Part shown: positions 43,941-52,849 of the stretch, piece after piece
Layout: the number at the start of each line of letters is the position of its first letter
Numbering within the stretch: position 1 is the first letter of the stretch
Source: Amycolatopsis camponoti
Lineage (GTDB): Bacteria > Actinomycetota > Actinomycetes > Mycobacteriales > Pseudonocardiaceae
Assembly (NCBI RefSeq): GCF_902497555.1
Contig: NZ_CABVGP010000004.1
Location: 413,775-477,774, forward strand
Reading direction: 5' to 3'
DNA length: 64,000 bases
Made by a program: the position numbers and the translations under genes
Notes under the pieces: model-generated
Database searches by the model: none
The model's input: the letters and a program-made list of their open reading frames with translations, nothing else
What the model was told of the DNA's origin: nothing

Positions 43941-45287
43941 GTGGACGGCAAGCAGATCTACGACAACTTCCGGCAGGGCGATACGTCCGGCCTGCGTCAG
44001 ACGGCGGAGACGGTCCAGTCGCTTTCCGACGCTTACATGGAGCGCGGGGCGAGCATCAAGGCGCTCCAGACGCGGATGGTGAGCTCGTGGAGCGGGGACG
44101 CGGCCGACGCCGCGAACGCCGGGGCCGGTCCGCTGGAACAAGCCTTCGCGCAGACCGCCGAGCCGCTGGACGTCACCAAGGCTTCCGTCGACTCGCAGGC
44201 CAGTGCCTTCGACCACTCGAGCAGCTCGGTCGTGGAGATCCCGCCGAAGCCGGACAAGCCCAGCCCTTGGAGCATCGGTCTCAAGGCCGCCATCCCGATC
44301 GCCGGGCCGTTCATGGCCAAGGACGACATCGACGACTACCAATCCGGCATCGCGAAGTACAACGCGGCGAACGAGACCAACGTCCGCGTGATGGACCAGT
44401 ACAGCAGCGTCACCAGCGGTACCCGCGCGGTGCTGCCGACCGACTACGGCGTCCTCGAGTCCGATGGCGCTTCCATCGCCGTCAACAAGCCCGGCGGCCC
44501 CGGGCCGGTGATCGTCGATGAGCACAAGTGGTACCCGGAAGGCGGGGGCGGTGACCCCGGTGACGACCACACCTCGACCTCCAGTGTCGACCCCGGCCGC
44601 ACCGGGGGTCCCGACAAGCCCGGCGGGACCGGTGGCGCGGGCGGGACCGGCGGCACCGGCGGAACGGGAGGCACCGGCGGCACAGGAGGCACCGGCGGAA
44701 CGGGCGGCGACGACACCACCCACACCACCGGCTCCGGCCGCCCGACGCTCCCCACCGTGCCGACCCGGCCCGGGCAGACGGGCACAGACCGGCCGGGCAG
44801 GACGCCGATCTCCACCGACGGGATCGACTTCTACCCGACCAACACCGGCGGGGGTGGCGGTCAGAACTACTCGAACACCTTCGGCAACGACCCCAACTCC
44901 AGCACCGGCGGCCGCGGGCCGACGAGCGGGAACGCCGGCAGCCGGCTGCTCGACTCGAACGGCCGCCCCATCGGCGAATCCGGCAGCGGGTCCGGCCGCG
45001 GTGGTGGCGCGGGCGGCAGCGGGTCCGGCGCCGCGGGGGAGCGCGGCCTCGGCGGCGGCCGTGGCTCCGGCATGGGCAGTCTCGGCAACGCCGCCGCCGC
45101 GGAGGCCGCCGCCGCGCGGTCGGCGGCCGGGCGGTCCGGGCAGATGGGGCCCATGGGTGCCGGGGGCCGCCGGGGCGAGGGTGAGGAAGATGATGAGCAC
45201 CAGCGGCCGGACTTCCTGATCGAGGCGGACCCGGACGCGATCTTCGGTACCGACCAGCGGACCAGTCCGCCGGTCATCGGCGAGTAG
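43941..45287 (+). CDS. PPE/WXG-like type VII secretion substrate with Gly-rich tail
   Basis: A 448-residue protein. Residues ~1-95 form a WXG100/PPE-like helical hairpin (LQTRMVSSWSGDAADAANAG). About 110-215 include a conserved-looking GLKAAIPIAGPFMAKDDIDD. After ~225 it is a long low-complexity Gly/Thr/Ser/Arg tail with GGTGGTGGTGG repeats (DNA 44638-44712) and it ends in DFLIEADPDAIFGTDQRTSP, a terminal motif shared by other actinomycete ESX-linked proteins. Likely exported and chaperoned by the EspG protein encoded next. The GTG starts 3 bases after the DUF3558 stop. Confidence 0.78.
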   Translation: MDGKQIYDNFRQGDTSGLRQTAETVQSLSDAYMERGASIKALQTRMVSSWSGDAADAANAGAGPLEQAFAQTAEPLDVTKASVDSQASAFDHSSSSVVEIPPKPDKPSPWSIGLKAAIPIAGPFMAKDDIDDYQSGIAKYNAANETNVRVMDQYSSVTSGTRAVLPTDYGVLESDGASIAVNKPGGPGPVIVDEHKWYPEGGGGDPGDDHTSTSSVDPGRTGGPDKPGGTGGAGGTGGTGGTGGTGGTGGTGGTGGDDTTHTTGSGRPTLPTVPTRPGQTGTDRPGRTPISTDGIDFYPTNTGGGGGQNYSNTFGNDPNSSTGGRGPTSGNAGSRLLDSNGRPIGESGSGSGRGGGAGGSGSGAAGERGLGGGRGSGMGSLGNAAAAEAAAARSAAGRSGQMGPMGAGGRRGEGEEDDEHQRPDFLIEADPDAIFGTDQRTSPPVIGE

Positions 45288-45291
45288 GCGG

Positions 45292-46041
45292 GTGGACGTG
45301 GCAACAGGCCGGGTGGACGTTCCGGTCGAGGCTCTGGCCGCACTGGCCGAGCGCGAACAGGTCGGTCAGCTGCACATCACCCTGCGCCCGGAGCCGCTGT
45401 GGCTCTCGGACGAGGAGCGCGACGAGGCCGGCAAGCGGGTCGACGCCGCGCTGGCCGAAGCCGGGCTGGTCGACGTGCGCGGGCGGGCCACCGTCGACTT
45501 CCTCGACTGGCTCCCGCTGCTGGTGAACCCGGCGCGGGAGTGCTATGGCTGGGTCGGTGTCGACGGCCGGACGTACGGCGTGCTGGCGGCCGCGAAGGGC
45601 CTGCAGGCGATCCTGGCCGTCTCCGACGGGACTCAGGTCGGCGTCCAGGAGATCGACCGGAACCGGCTCGCCGAGTCGCTCGTCGAGCAGCTGCCGCCGA
45701 TGGGGGCCGGCGGCGGCCACCCGCGCGCCGTGCGGGTGGCGGACCTGAGCGAAGCCGCCCGCCGCGGTCAGGAGGCCTACCCGCTCGACCCGGCGATCGC
45801 CGACGTCGTCAGCCTCGTGCAGCGCCCGGTCTCGGGCAGCGGCGAGCTCTACGTCGGCCGCCGGGACGACGTAGGGCGCCACACCTGCCTGCAGCAGCCG
45901 TTGCACTACGCCGACACGGACTGGGGCCGCTACCTCAGCTACACCTCCGGCACGGGCGACGACGCCGTGATCCACATCGGCCCGGCGGGCCCGCGCGAAC
46001 TGGCCGACACGCTGATGGAGCTGGCCGGCGCCCTCGTCTGA
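45292..46041 (+). CDS. EspG-family ESX secretion chaperone
   Basis: A 249-residue EspG/SseB-like protein: VDVPVEALAALAEREQVGQL, TLRPEPLWLSDEERDEAGKR, YGWVGVDGRTYGVLAAAKGL and the late RYLSYTSGTGDDAVIHIGPA. EspG binds PPE-type substrates in the cytoplasm and keeps them soluble for the ESX machine. It starts 4 bases after the PPE-like gene. No EccB/C/D/E or MycP gene is in the window, so the machine it serves must lie elsewhere. Confidence 0.84.
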   Translation: MDVATGRVDVPVEALAALAEREQVGQLHITLRPEPLWLSDEERDEAGKRVDAALAEAGLVDVRGRATVDFLDWLPLLVNPARECYGWVGVDGRTYGVLAAAKGLQAILAVSDGTQVGVQEIDRNRLAESLVEQLPPMGAGGGHPRAVRVADLSEAARRGQEAYPLDPAIADVVSLVQRPVSGSGELYVGRRDDVGRHTCLQQPLHYADTDWGRYLSYTSGTGDDAVIHIGPAGPRELADTLMELAGALV

Positions 46042-46118
46042 GCGGAAAAGCCCGCGCAGCGGGCGCTGTTCGCGGCTAATGTGACAGCGCTGTTGTATTC
46101 CGCGGGAAGGACGCGCTG

Positions 46119-47066
46119 ATGGCTGGGCTGTACCCCGAGATCGACCCCTACGACCACGGCCTGCTCGACGTCGGCGACGGGCACGAGATCTACTGGGAGA
46201 CCTGCGGGAACCCGGACGGCAAGCCGGCGCTCGTCGTGCACGGCGGGCCCGGCACCGGGTGTTCGACCAACCTCCGCCGCTACTTCGACCCGGCGAAGTA
46301 CCGCGTCGTGCTCGTCGACCAGCGCGGGTGCGGCCGCAGCACCCCGCACGCCGGCGCCCCGGTCGCCGACCTCTCCGCCAACACCACCGACCACCTCGTC
46401 GCGGACTTCGAGCTCCTCCGGACGCGGCTCGGCATCGGGAAGTGGCTGCTGTTCGGCGGTTCCTGGGGCTCGGTGCTGAGCCTGACGTACGCCCTGCGGC
46501 ACACCGAGCGGGTCAGCGAGATGGTCCTCATGGGACTGGCGACCGACCGCTTCATCGAGATCGAGATGCTCATCCGCGGCCTGGGAGCGTACTTCCCGGA
46601 GGCCTTCGAGAAGTTCCGGCAGGGCGTGCCGGAGAGCGAGCGGGACGGCGACCTCTCCGCCGCCTACCACCGGTTGCTGATGGATCCCGATCCGGCGGTC
46701 CACCACCAGGCGGCCGACGACTGGTGCGCCTGGGAGGACGCGATGCTCCCGGGCGTGCCCGCGTACAAGTCCTTCGAGGACCCGGCCTACCGGCTCTGCT
46801 TCGCCCGGCTGGTCACGCATTACTTCAGCAACCGGGCCTTCCTTCCGGACGGTGAGATCCTGCGCTCCCTCGGCAAGCTCGCCGGCATCCCGGCCGTACT
46901 GGCCCAGGGGGTGCTCGACACGAGCAACATGGTCGGCACGCCCTGGCTGATGCACCACGCTTGGCCGGGCAGTGAGCTGGTGCTGCTGGAGAACATCGGG
47001 CACTCGACGCAGGACGCCCCCATGCAGGACGTGCTCGTCGGCGCGACCGACCGCTTCGCGCGGTGA
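46119..47066 (+). CDS. pip: Proline iminopeptidase
   Basis: A 315-residue alpha/beta hydrolase of peptidase family S33: MAGLYPEIDPYDHGLLDVGD, ALVVHGGPGTGCS (oxyanion strand), VDQRGCGRSTPHA, the nucleophile in FGGSWGSVLSL (Ser115) and a terminal ENIGHSTQD (His). It removes N-terminal proline from peptides in the cytoplasm. The ATG at 46119 follows GGAAGGA. It ends in front of a strong bidirectional terminator. Confidence 0.9.
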   Translation: MAGLYPEIDPYDHGLLDVGDGHEIYWETCGNPDGKPALVVHGGPGTGCSTNLRRYFDPAKYRVVLVDQRGCGRSTPHAGAPVADLSANTTDHLVADFELLRTRLGIGKWLLFGGSWGSVLSLTYALRHTERVSEMVLMGLATDRFIEIEMLIRGLGAYFPEAFEKFRQGVPESERDGDLSAAYHRLLMDPDPAVHHQAADDWCAWEDAMLPGVPAYKSFEDPAYRLCFARLVTHYFSNRAFLPDGEILRSLGKLAGIPAVLAQGVLDTSNMVGTPWLMHHAWPGSELVLLENIGHSTQDAPMQDVLVGATDRFAR

Positions 47067-47071
47067 AGGAA

Positions 47072-47104
47072 CCGCGCGGCGCCCCCACCCGGGGCGCCGC
47101 GCGG
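47072..47104. terminator. Bidirectional hairpin terminator
   Basis: Fourteen-base arms ccgcgcggcgcccc (47072-47085) and ggggcgccgcgcgg (47091-47104) with a 5-base loop, lying between the convergent pip and amino-acid dehydrogenase genes. Confidence 0.8.
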
Positions 47105-47112
47105 AACCCGGC

Positions 47113-48312
47113 TCACGGGATGAGCAGCGCCGGCTCACCCTCCGGCGCGAGCGCCGCTTCGGCGCGCTGGGCGCGAGTGGTTTCGGCGAGCCGCAGCCCG
47201 GTGACGCGCAGCGGCAGCCGGTCCATGTTCCAGCCGGTCAGCAGGAGCGCGACCTTGGCCTGCATCTCCGTGCGCAGCCGCAGGAACGAGTCGGCCGGGT
47301 CCGCGCCCACCTCGCCCAGCAGCAGCCACCACGCCCACGCCGCGGCGCCCGCGTTGGCGACGAAGTCCGGCACGACTGCTACCCCGCGGGCGGAAAGTGC
47401 CGCTTCCGCTTCCGGCGTCGTCGCCGCGTTGGCCGCCTCGACGACCACCGATGCCTTGACGAGGTTCTCGTTGTCCGGGCGCAGCGCGTACGAGATCGCG
47501 GCCGGCACGAAGATGTCCGCGTCGATGCCGACGACGGTCTCCCGGGGGAGCGATCGCACTCCGGCGGGCAGCCGCGACCGGTCGACCTCGCCGAAGCGGT
47601 CGCGCAACTCCAGCAGCGCCGGGACGTCGAGCCCCACCGGGTCGTACAACGTGCCCGCCGCGTCGGCGACCGCGACGACCTTCATCCCGGCTTCGTGCAG
47701 GTACCAGGCCGCGCCGCCGCCCATCGTGCCGATGCCCTGGATCGCCACGGTCGTCTCGCGCACGTCCCAGTCCCACGCCGCCGCTACGCCGAGGCACGCC
47801 TGCGCAACGCCGTACCCGCCGACGACGTCGCCGAGCAGCAGCCCGCCGGGCACCGGCGCGTTGAGGCCCGCCTGCACCCGGCGCAGGGTGCGCGCCGGGT
47901 CGGCCGAACGGACGATCGCCGCGTGGTACGACTGCTCGAGCCCGAGCTCCGCGAACACCTCGTCGATCAGGTGCTGGGGCACGCCGAGGTCCTCGGCGGT
48001 CACCCAGTGCGCGTCCAGCCACGGCCGCAGGAACGCGCAGAACCGCTTCAGCACTCCGTACGCCCGCGGGTCCTTCGGGTCGAAGTCGATGCCGCCCTTC
48101 GCCCCGCCGACCGGCAGGTTGAAGGTCGCGGTCTTGTTGGCCATGCCCCGGGCGAGGTCCTCGACCTCGCTCATCGTGCAGCCCGCCCGCATCCGGGTGC
48201 CGCCGGTGGCGACGCCGGAGACGAGGGTGTGCACGACCAGGTAGCCGTTCGCGCCGGTGATGGGATCGGTCCAGGTCAGTCGCATCAGCGGCTCGGCTTC
48301 GCGCGGGGTCAT
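47113..48312 (-). CDS. Glu/Leu/Phe/Val dehydrogenase
   Basis: A 399-residue NAD(P)-dependent amino-acid dehydrogenase. The catalytic lysines appear in GCTMSEVEDLARGMANKTAT and LPVGGAKGGIDFDP; the Rossmann loop is VAIQGIGTMGGGAAWYLHEA; VPAAISYALRPDNENL follows. It interconverts branched-chain or aromatic amino acids and 2-oxo acids with ammonia. The ATG at 48312 is taken as start; a GTG at 48321 is only 3 bases from the GGAGG site. The LysR gene is transcribed divergently 123 bases away and is the likely regulator. Confidence 0.86.
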   Translation of the reverse strand: MTPREAEPLMRLTWTDPITGANGYLVVHTLVSGVATGGTRMRAGCTMSEVEDLARGMANKTATFNLPVGGAKGGIDFDPKDPRAYGVLKRFCAFLRPWLDAHWVTAEDLGVPQHLIDEVFAELGLEQSYHAAIVRSADPARTLRRVQAGLNAPVPGGLLLGDVVGGYGVAQACLGVAAAWDWDVRETTVAIQGIGTMGGGAAWYLHEAGMKVVAVADAAGTLYDPVGLDVPALLELRDRFGEVDRSRLPAGVRSLPRETVVGIDADIFVPAAISYALRPDNENLVKASVVVEAANAATTPEAEAALSARGVAVVPDFVANAGAAAWAWWLLLGEVGADPADSFLRLRTEMQAKVALLLTGWNMDRLPLRVTGLRLAETTRAQRAEAALAPEGEPALLIP

Positions 48313-48400
48313 CAGGGCCACTCACCTCCAGGGGGAAGTCCGGGGCGGTCCGGCGACCGCCTCTCCCGAGCGTGCGCCCCGGGTGGCCCCCGCGTCCATT

Positions 48401-48425
48401 TAACGAACCTGCACGATCTCGTTTA
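48401..48425. promoter_or_regulatory. Inverted repeat in the dehydrogenase/LysR divergent promoter
   Basis: taacga (48401-48406) and tcgttta (48419-48425) are inverted half-sites about one helical turn apart, in the only AT-rich part of the divergent gap, and end 10 bases before the LysR ATG. It fits a LysR-type autoregulatory site, although the T-N11-A core is imperfect. Confidence 0.5.
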
Positions 48426-48435
48426 GGTTTGGTGT

Positions 48436-49362
48436 ATGGAACTCTCGTTGCACCGCTTGCGGATGCTTCGCGAGTTGCACCGCCGGGGCACTGTGACAGC
48501 GGCCGCCGCTTCGCTGCACTACACCGCTTCAGCGGTCTCGCAGCAGCTCGCGCAGCTCGAGCGCGACGTCGGCGCGAAGCTGTTCGAGCGGCTCGGCCGG
48601 CGTGTCCAGCTGACCGAGCTGGGCAACCTGCTGACCGAGCACGCGGAGGAGATCCTCGGTTCGGTGGAGCGCGCGACGTTCGCCCTGGAGGAAGCCCAGG
48701 AGGCCCGGACGGTCCGGCTGACCGCCGGCGTGTGGGCGTCGGTGGCTTCCGGACTGCTTCCGACGGCGCTGACGGCGCTGGCCGGCGAGCACCCCGGCAT
48801 CCAGGTGCGCACGCGCGAGCTGGCGCCGGAGGACACCGCCGAAGCCGTCCGCGACGGCACGCTCGACCTGTCGTTCGTGATCGACTACTCCGACGCGCCG
48901 ACGCCGTGGGACGGCGGGCTGGAACGCGCTGTCGTGGCCGTGGAGCGGCTGCACGCCGCGGTGCCGCGGGGCGCGGTCCCGTCGGGGACGGCGTCCCTGG
49001 ACGAGCTCGCGGAGCACCCGTGGATCCTGGCCAGCCCGAAGTCGCACTTCGGCCGGGCGATGCGGACGGCCTGCCGGCGGCACGGCTTCTCCCCGAAGAT
49101 CAACCACGAGGTCGAAGAGCAGTCCACGGCGATGGCGATGGTGGGGGCCGGGCTCGGCGTCACCCTGGTCTCGGACCTCGGTCTGCGGCTGCTGCGGCCG
49201 CCCGGGATCGACGTCGTCGCGCTCACCACGCCGCTGCTGCGGACGGTGTCGATCGCCTACCGGCGCACGGCGTTCCGGCGGCCGGCGTTGCACCTGGTGA
49301 TCGACGCCGTGCGGGCCTCGGCGGCCGAGCTCGGCCTGGGCACCGAGTCCGCTTTGCCCTGA
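48436..49362 (+). CDS. LysR family transcriptional regulator
   Basis: A 308-residue LysR protein: LHRLRMLRELHRRGTVTAAA, ASLHYTASAVSQQLAQLERD (HTH), GRRVQLTELG, and a substrate-binding domain with LDLSFVIDY and GVTLVSDLGLRLL. It is divergent from the Glu/Leu/Phe/Val dehydrogenase gene and probably controls it in response to an amino acid. The ATG is at 48436. Confidence 0.88.
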   Translation: MELSLHRLRMLRELHRRGTVTAAAASLHYTASAVSQQLAQLERDVGAKLFERLGRRVQLTELGNLLTEHAEEILGSVERATFALEEAQEARTVRLTAGVWASVASGLLPTALTALAGEHPGIQVRTRELAPEDTAEAVRDGTLDLSFVIDYSDAPTPWDGGLERAVVAVERLHAAVPRGAVPSGTASLDELAEHPWILASPKSHFGRAMRTACRRHGFSPKINHEVEEQSTAMAMVGAGLGVTLVSDLGLRLLRPPGIDVVALTTPLLRTVSIAYRRTAFRRPALHLVIDAVRASAAELGLGTESALP

Positions 49363-49482
49363 TCCGGGACTTCTTACGGAGTGGTGATCCGGTCCCGCAG
49401 CGCAAGATCCCGCCTGATTTTGTCGTACCCCGCGTGTAGCGTCCGAAGTCAAGAAGTTCCACCACCCGGAACAAGGACGGAC

Positions 49483-50754
49483 ATGACAGAAGCGTCTACG
49501 GTGCACGATTTTCCCGAAAAGTCGGGGAGTGCGTCGAACCGCACCGCGCGGGTCCTGGCGGACCGCGCGGCCGGGGAGGCGTACGTGGCATCGGTGTGCT
49601 TCAAGCACGGGCCACCCCGCCTGATCGGCGCGGAGCTGGAGTTCATCGTGCACCACGCCGACGACCCGGCCAGACCCCTCGATCCCGATGTCCTCGCCAC
49701 GGCGCTGGGCCCGCACACCCCGCGGACACTCCGCCCCGACAGCCCCGCCTCGCCCCTTCCGGCAGGTTCACCAGTGAGCCTCGAGCCCGGGTGCCAGGTC
49801 GAGATCTCCGCACTTCCCCAGGCCTCCCTGCGCGACCTCGCCGCAGTGGTCACGGCCGACCTCCACCACCTGCGTGACCGCCTCTCCCGGCACGGCCTCG
49901 TGCTGGGCGAAACGGGTATCGACGCCCACCGGCCGCCCCGCCGTCTCCTGCACACGCCGCGCTACGCGGCGATGGAACGCCGGTTCGCGCCGATCGGGCC
50001 GGGCGGCCTCACGATGATGGCCGGCACCGCTGGCCTGCAGGTCTGCGTCGACGCGGGGGAGCCGGAGCACTACGCGGCCCGGTGGGCGGCCGCCCACGCG
50101 ATGGGCCCGCCGCTGCTCGCCCTCTTCGCCAACTCCCGCGTCCACGCCGGTCGCGACACCGGGCACGCCTCCGCCCGGTGGCTGGCGGTGCACGACACGG
50201 AAGCGGTCCGCACCCGCACGGCCCGCGTGGCGGGCGACGACCCCGCGGGAGAGTGGGCCGGGCGCATGATGGACGTCCCCCTGATGGTGCTGCCGCGCGG
50301 CGACCGGCCGTGGGACGCGCCGGAGGGGCTGACGTTCGCCGACTGGATCGACGGCAGGGGCGCGGCCGCCCTGCTGCCGAGGCCGACGGCGGCGGACCTC
50401 GACTACCACCTCACCACGATGTTCACCCCGGTCCGCCCGCAGGGGTACCTGGAGATCCGGTACCTCGACGCGCAGCCGCCCGGCGAGTGGCTGCCGCCGG
50501 TGGCCCTGGTCGCCGCGCTGCTCGCCCGTCCGTCCACTGTGGACAAGGTGCGTGACCTCTGCGCACCGGTCGCCGACCGCTGGACCACGGCGGCGCGGCG
50601 CGGCCTGGCGGACCCGGACCTGACGGCGGCCGCGGCGGCGCTGGCCGACCTCGGCTGCGCCGAGCTGGGCGCGACGGGGCTGGCGGAGGAGTCGATCACC
50701 GAGATCAGCGAGAGCGTGCAGGGGCGCGCGTACCGATCGAGGAGCGAAGCATGA
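49483..50754 (+). CDS. egtA: Ergothioneine biosynthesis glutamate-cysteine ligase EgtA
   Basis: A 423-residue GCS2-type ligase with the active-site region LIGAELEFIVHHADDPARP, SLEPGCQVEISALPQ, MMAGTAGLQVCVDA and VRPQGYLEIRYLDAQP. It makes gamma-glutamylcysteine, the sulfur donor for EgtB. The ATG at 49483 follows CAAGGACGG; the longer upstream frame lacks a site. The stop overlaps the egtB ATG by 4 bases, in the order egtA-egtB-egtC-egtD. Confidence 0.92.
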   Translation: MTEASTVHDFPEKSGSASNRTARVLADRAAGEAYVASVCFKHGPPRLIGAELEFIVHHADDPARPLDPDVLATALGPHTPRTLRPDSPASPLPAGSPVSLEPGCQVEISALPQASLRDLAAVVTADLHHLRDRLSRHGLVLGETGIDAHRPPRRLLHTPRYAAMERRFAPIGPGGLTMMAGTAGLQVCVDAGEPEHYAARWAAAHAMGPPLLALFANSRVHAGRDTGHASARWLAVHDTEAVRTRTARVAGDDPAGEWAGRMMDVPLMVLPRGDRPWDAPEGLTFADWIDGRGAAALLPRPTAADLDYHLTTMFTPVRPQGYLEIRYLDAQPPGEWLPPVALVAALLARPSTVDKVRDLCAPVADRWTTAARRGLADPDLTAAAAALADLGCAELGATGLAEESITEISESVQGRAYRSRSEA

Positions 50755-52088
50755 GCACGGAAGCACTGGGTGACCTGAGCGCGCAGGACCTGCGTGCCCG
50801 GGCCGCCGAAGCACTGACCCGGGCGCGGGCGCGGAGCGTGGCGCTGACCGACGCCGTGGACGACGAAGACCTGGTCCGCCAGCACTCCAAGCTGATGTCG
50901 CCGCTGGTCTGGGACCTGGCGCACATCGGCGTCCAGGAGGAGCTGTGGCTGGTCCGCGACGTCGGCGGCCGGGAGCCGCTGCGCCCGGACATCGACGACA
51001 TCTACGACGCGTTCCAGCACGCCCGCGCCGACCGGCCGGAGCTGCCGCTGCTCGGCCCGGCCGAGGCGCGCGCGTACGTCAAGCAGGTCCGCGAAAAGGC
51101 GTTCGACGTGCTGGAACACGCGCCGATGGAGGGGCGGCGGCTGACCGAGCAGGCGTTCGCGTTCGGCATGATCACCCAGCACGAGCAGCAGCACGACGAG
51201 ACCATGCTGGCCACCCACCAGCTGCGCAAGGGCGACCCGGTGCTGCACGCGCCGGAGCCGCCGCCCGCGCGGTCGGGCACCCTGCCGGCCGAGGTGCTGG
51301 TCCCGGCGGGCGTGTTCACGATGGGCACGTCGGCCGAGCCGTGGGCGCTGGACAACGAGCGCCCGGCGCACGAGCTCGCCGTCGAGGCGTTCTGGCTCGA
51401 CACGACGCCGGTGACGTGCGGGGCCTACGCCGAGTTCCTGGACAGCGGCGGGTACGCCGACGAGCAGTGGTGGAGCCCGGCAGGCTGGGCCTACCTGCGC
51501 GAGAACGGCATCACCGCGCCGCGGTTCTGGCAGCGGGAGCAGGACGGCTGGTGGCGGACCCGGTTCGGGGTCTACGAGCGCGTCGCGGCCGACGAGCCGG
51601 TCGTGCACGTCTCCTACTACGAGGCCGAGGCCTACGCGGCCTGGGCGGGGCGGCGGCTGCCGACCGAGGCGGAGTGGGAGAAGGCCGCCCGGTTCGACCC
51701 GGCGACCGGCCGCTCGCGGCGGTTCCCGTGGGGTGACGACGAGCCGTCGGCCGAGCACGCCAACCTCGGCCAGCGGCACCTGCGCCCCGCGCCGGTGGGG
51801 GCGTACCCGGCCGGCGCGTCGCCGACCGGCGTGCACCAGCTGATCGGCGACGTCTGGGAGTGGACGAGCACGGACCTCCACGGCTACCCGGGCTTCGCGC
51901 CGTTCCCGTACCGGGAGTACTCGGAGGTGTTCTTCGGGCCGGAGTACAAGGTGCTGCGCGGCGGCTCCTTCGGCACCGACTCGGCGGCGATCCGGGGCAC
52001 GTTCCGCAACTGGGACTACCCGATCCGGCGGCAGATCTTCGCCGGCTTCCGCACCGCCCGCGACGCGGCACCCGGCGAGGTGGGCTAG
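50751..52088 (+). CDS. egtB: Ergothioneine sulfoxide synthase EgtB
   Basis: A 445-residue non-heme iron enzyme. The N-terminal DinB-like domain holds the iron histidines (WDLAHIGVQEELW and TQHEQQHDETM), and the C-terminal formylglycine-generating-type domain includes VLVPAGVFTMGTSAEPWALD, RLPTEAEWEKAARFD and YKVLRGGSFGTDSAAIRGTF. It joins trimethylhistidine and gamma-glutamylcysteine with oxygen. Overlaps egtA by 4 bases. Confidence 0.94.
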   Translation: MSTEALGDLSAQDLRARAAEALTRARARSVALTDAVDDEDLVRQHSKLMSPLVWDLAHIGVQEELWLVRDVGGREPLRPDIDDIYDAFQHARADRPELPLLGPAEARAYVKQVREKAFDVLEHAPMEGRRLTEQAFAFGMITQHEQQHDETMLATHQLRKGDPVLHAPEPPPARSGTLPAEVLVPAGVFTMGTSAEPWALDNERPAHELAVEAFWLDTTPVTCGAYAEFLDSGGYADEQWWSPAGWAYLRENGITAPRFWQREQDGWWRTRFGVYERVAADEPVVHVSYYEAEAYAAWAGRRLPTEAEWEKAARFDPATGRSRRFPWGDDEPSAEHANLGQRHLRPAPVGAYPAGASPTGVHQLIGDVWEWTSTDLHGYPGFAPFPYREYSEVFFGPEYKVLRGGSFGTDSAAIRGTFRNWDYPIRRQIFAGFRTARDAAPGEVG

Positions 52089-52093
52089 GCGCC

Positions 52094-52849
52094 ATGTGCA
52101 GGCACATCGCCTACCTCGGCGAGCCGGTCTCGCCCGCCGAGGCGGTCTTTCGCGCGCCGCATTCCCTGCTGGTGCAGTCCTACGCCCCGGCGGACATGCG
52201 CGGCGGCGGCTCGGTCAACGCCGACGGGTTCGGGCTGGGGTGGTACCCCGGCCCGGGCTCGCCGCCGCTGCGCCACCGCCGGTCGACTCCACTGTGGACG
52301 GACGAGACGCTGCCGCCGCTGGCCGCGTCGGTGACCTCGGGCGCGTTCGTCGCCGCGGTCCGCAACGGCACCACCGGCATGCCGGTGACCGAAGCGGCCG
52401 CGGCGCCGTTCACCGCCGGGCGCTGGCTGTTCAGCCACAACGGCGTCGTCCGCGGCTGGCCGGACTCCCTGGCCGAGGCGGCCAAGACCCTGCCCGTCAC
52501 CGAGCTGCTCACCCTGGAGGCGCCGACGGATTCGGCGGTGCTCTGGGCCCTCCTGCGGGCCCGGCTGGCGGCGGGGGAGGACCCGCTGACGGCGGTGGCG
52601 GGACTGACCACCGCCGTCGAGGCGGCCGCACCCGGCTCCCGGCTCAACTTCCTGCTCACCGACGGCTCGACCCTCATCGGCACGGCCTGGACGCACGCGC
52701 TCTCCCTGCTGGAGACCCCGGCCGGCGTGCTGCTGGCGTCCGAACCCCTCGACGGCGATCCGCGCTGGAAACCCGTCCCCGACCAGCACGCCGTGCGCGC
52801 CACCGCGGCCGGCGTCGACCTGCTTCCCCTGACCCAGGAGCGCTCATGA
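52094..52849 (+). CDS. egtC: Ergothioneine biosynthesis amidohydrolase EgtC
   Basis: A 251-residue class-II glutamine amidotransferase-like hydrolase. MCRHIAYLGEPVSPAEAVF gives the N-terminal catalytic Cys2; NADGFGLGWYPG and FSHNGVVRGWPD complete the fold. It removes glutamate from the sulfoxide intermediate. The ATG at 52094 is 5 bases after egtB; the stop overlaps egtD by 4 bases. Confidence 0.93.
   Translation: MCRHIAYLGEPVSPAEAVFRAPHSLLVQSYAPADMRGGGSVNADGFGLGWYPGPGSPPLRHRRSTPLWTDETLPPLAASVTSGAFVAAVRNGTTGMPVTEAAAAPFTAGRWLFSHNGVVRGWPDSLAEAAKTLPVTELLTLEAPTDSAVLWALLRARLAAGEDPLTAVAGLTTAVEAAAPGSRLNFLLTDGSTLIGTAWTHALSLLETPAGVLLASEPLDGDPRWKPVPDQHAVRATAAGVDLLPLTQERS

Noticed and set aside
44638..44712. 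Tandem GGCACCGGC-type repeat as a separate regulatory or satellite element
   Set aside because: It is in frame and encodes the Gly-Thr linker of the PPE-like protein.
46050..46064. Short hairpin gcccg-cgcag-cgggc after the EspG gene as a terminator
   Set aside because: The stem is only five base pairs and the following tract is not T-rich; too weak to call.
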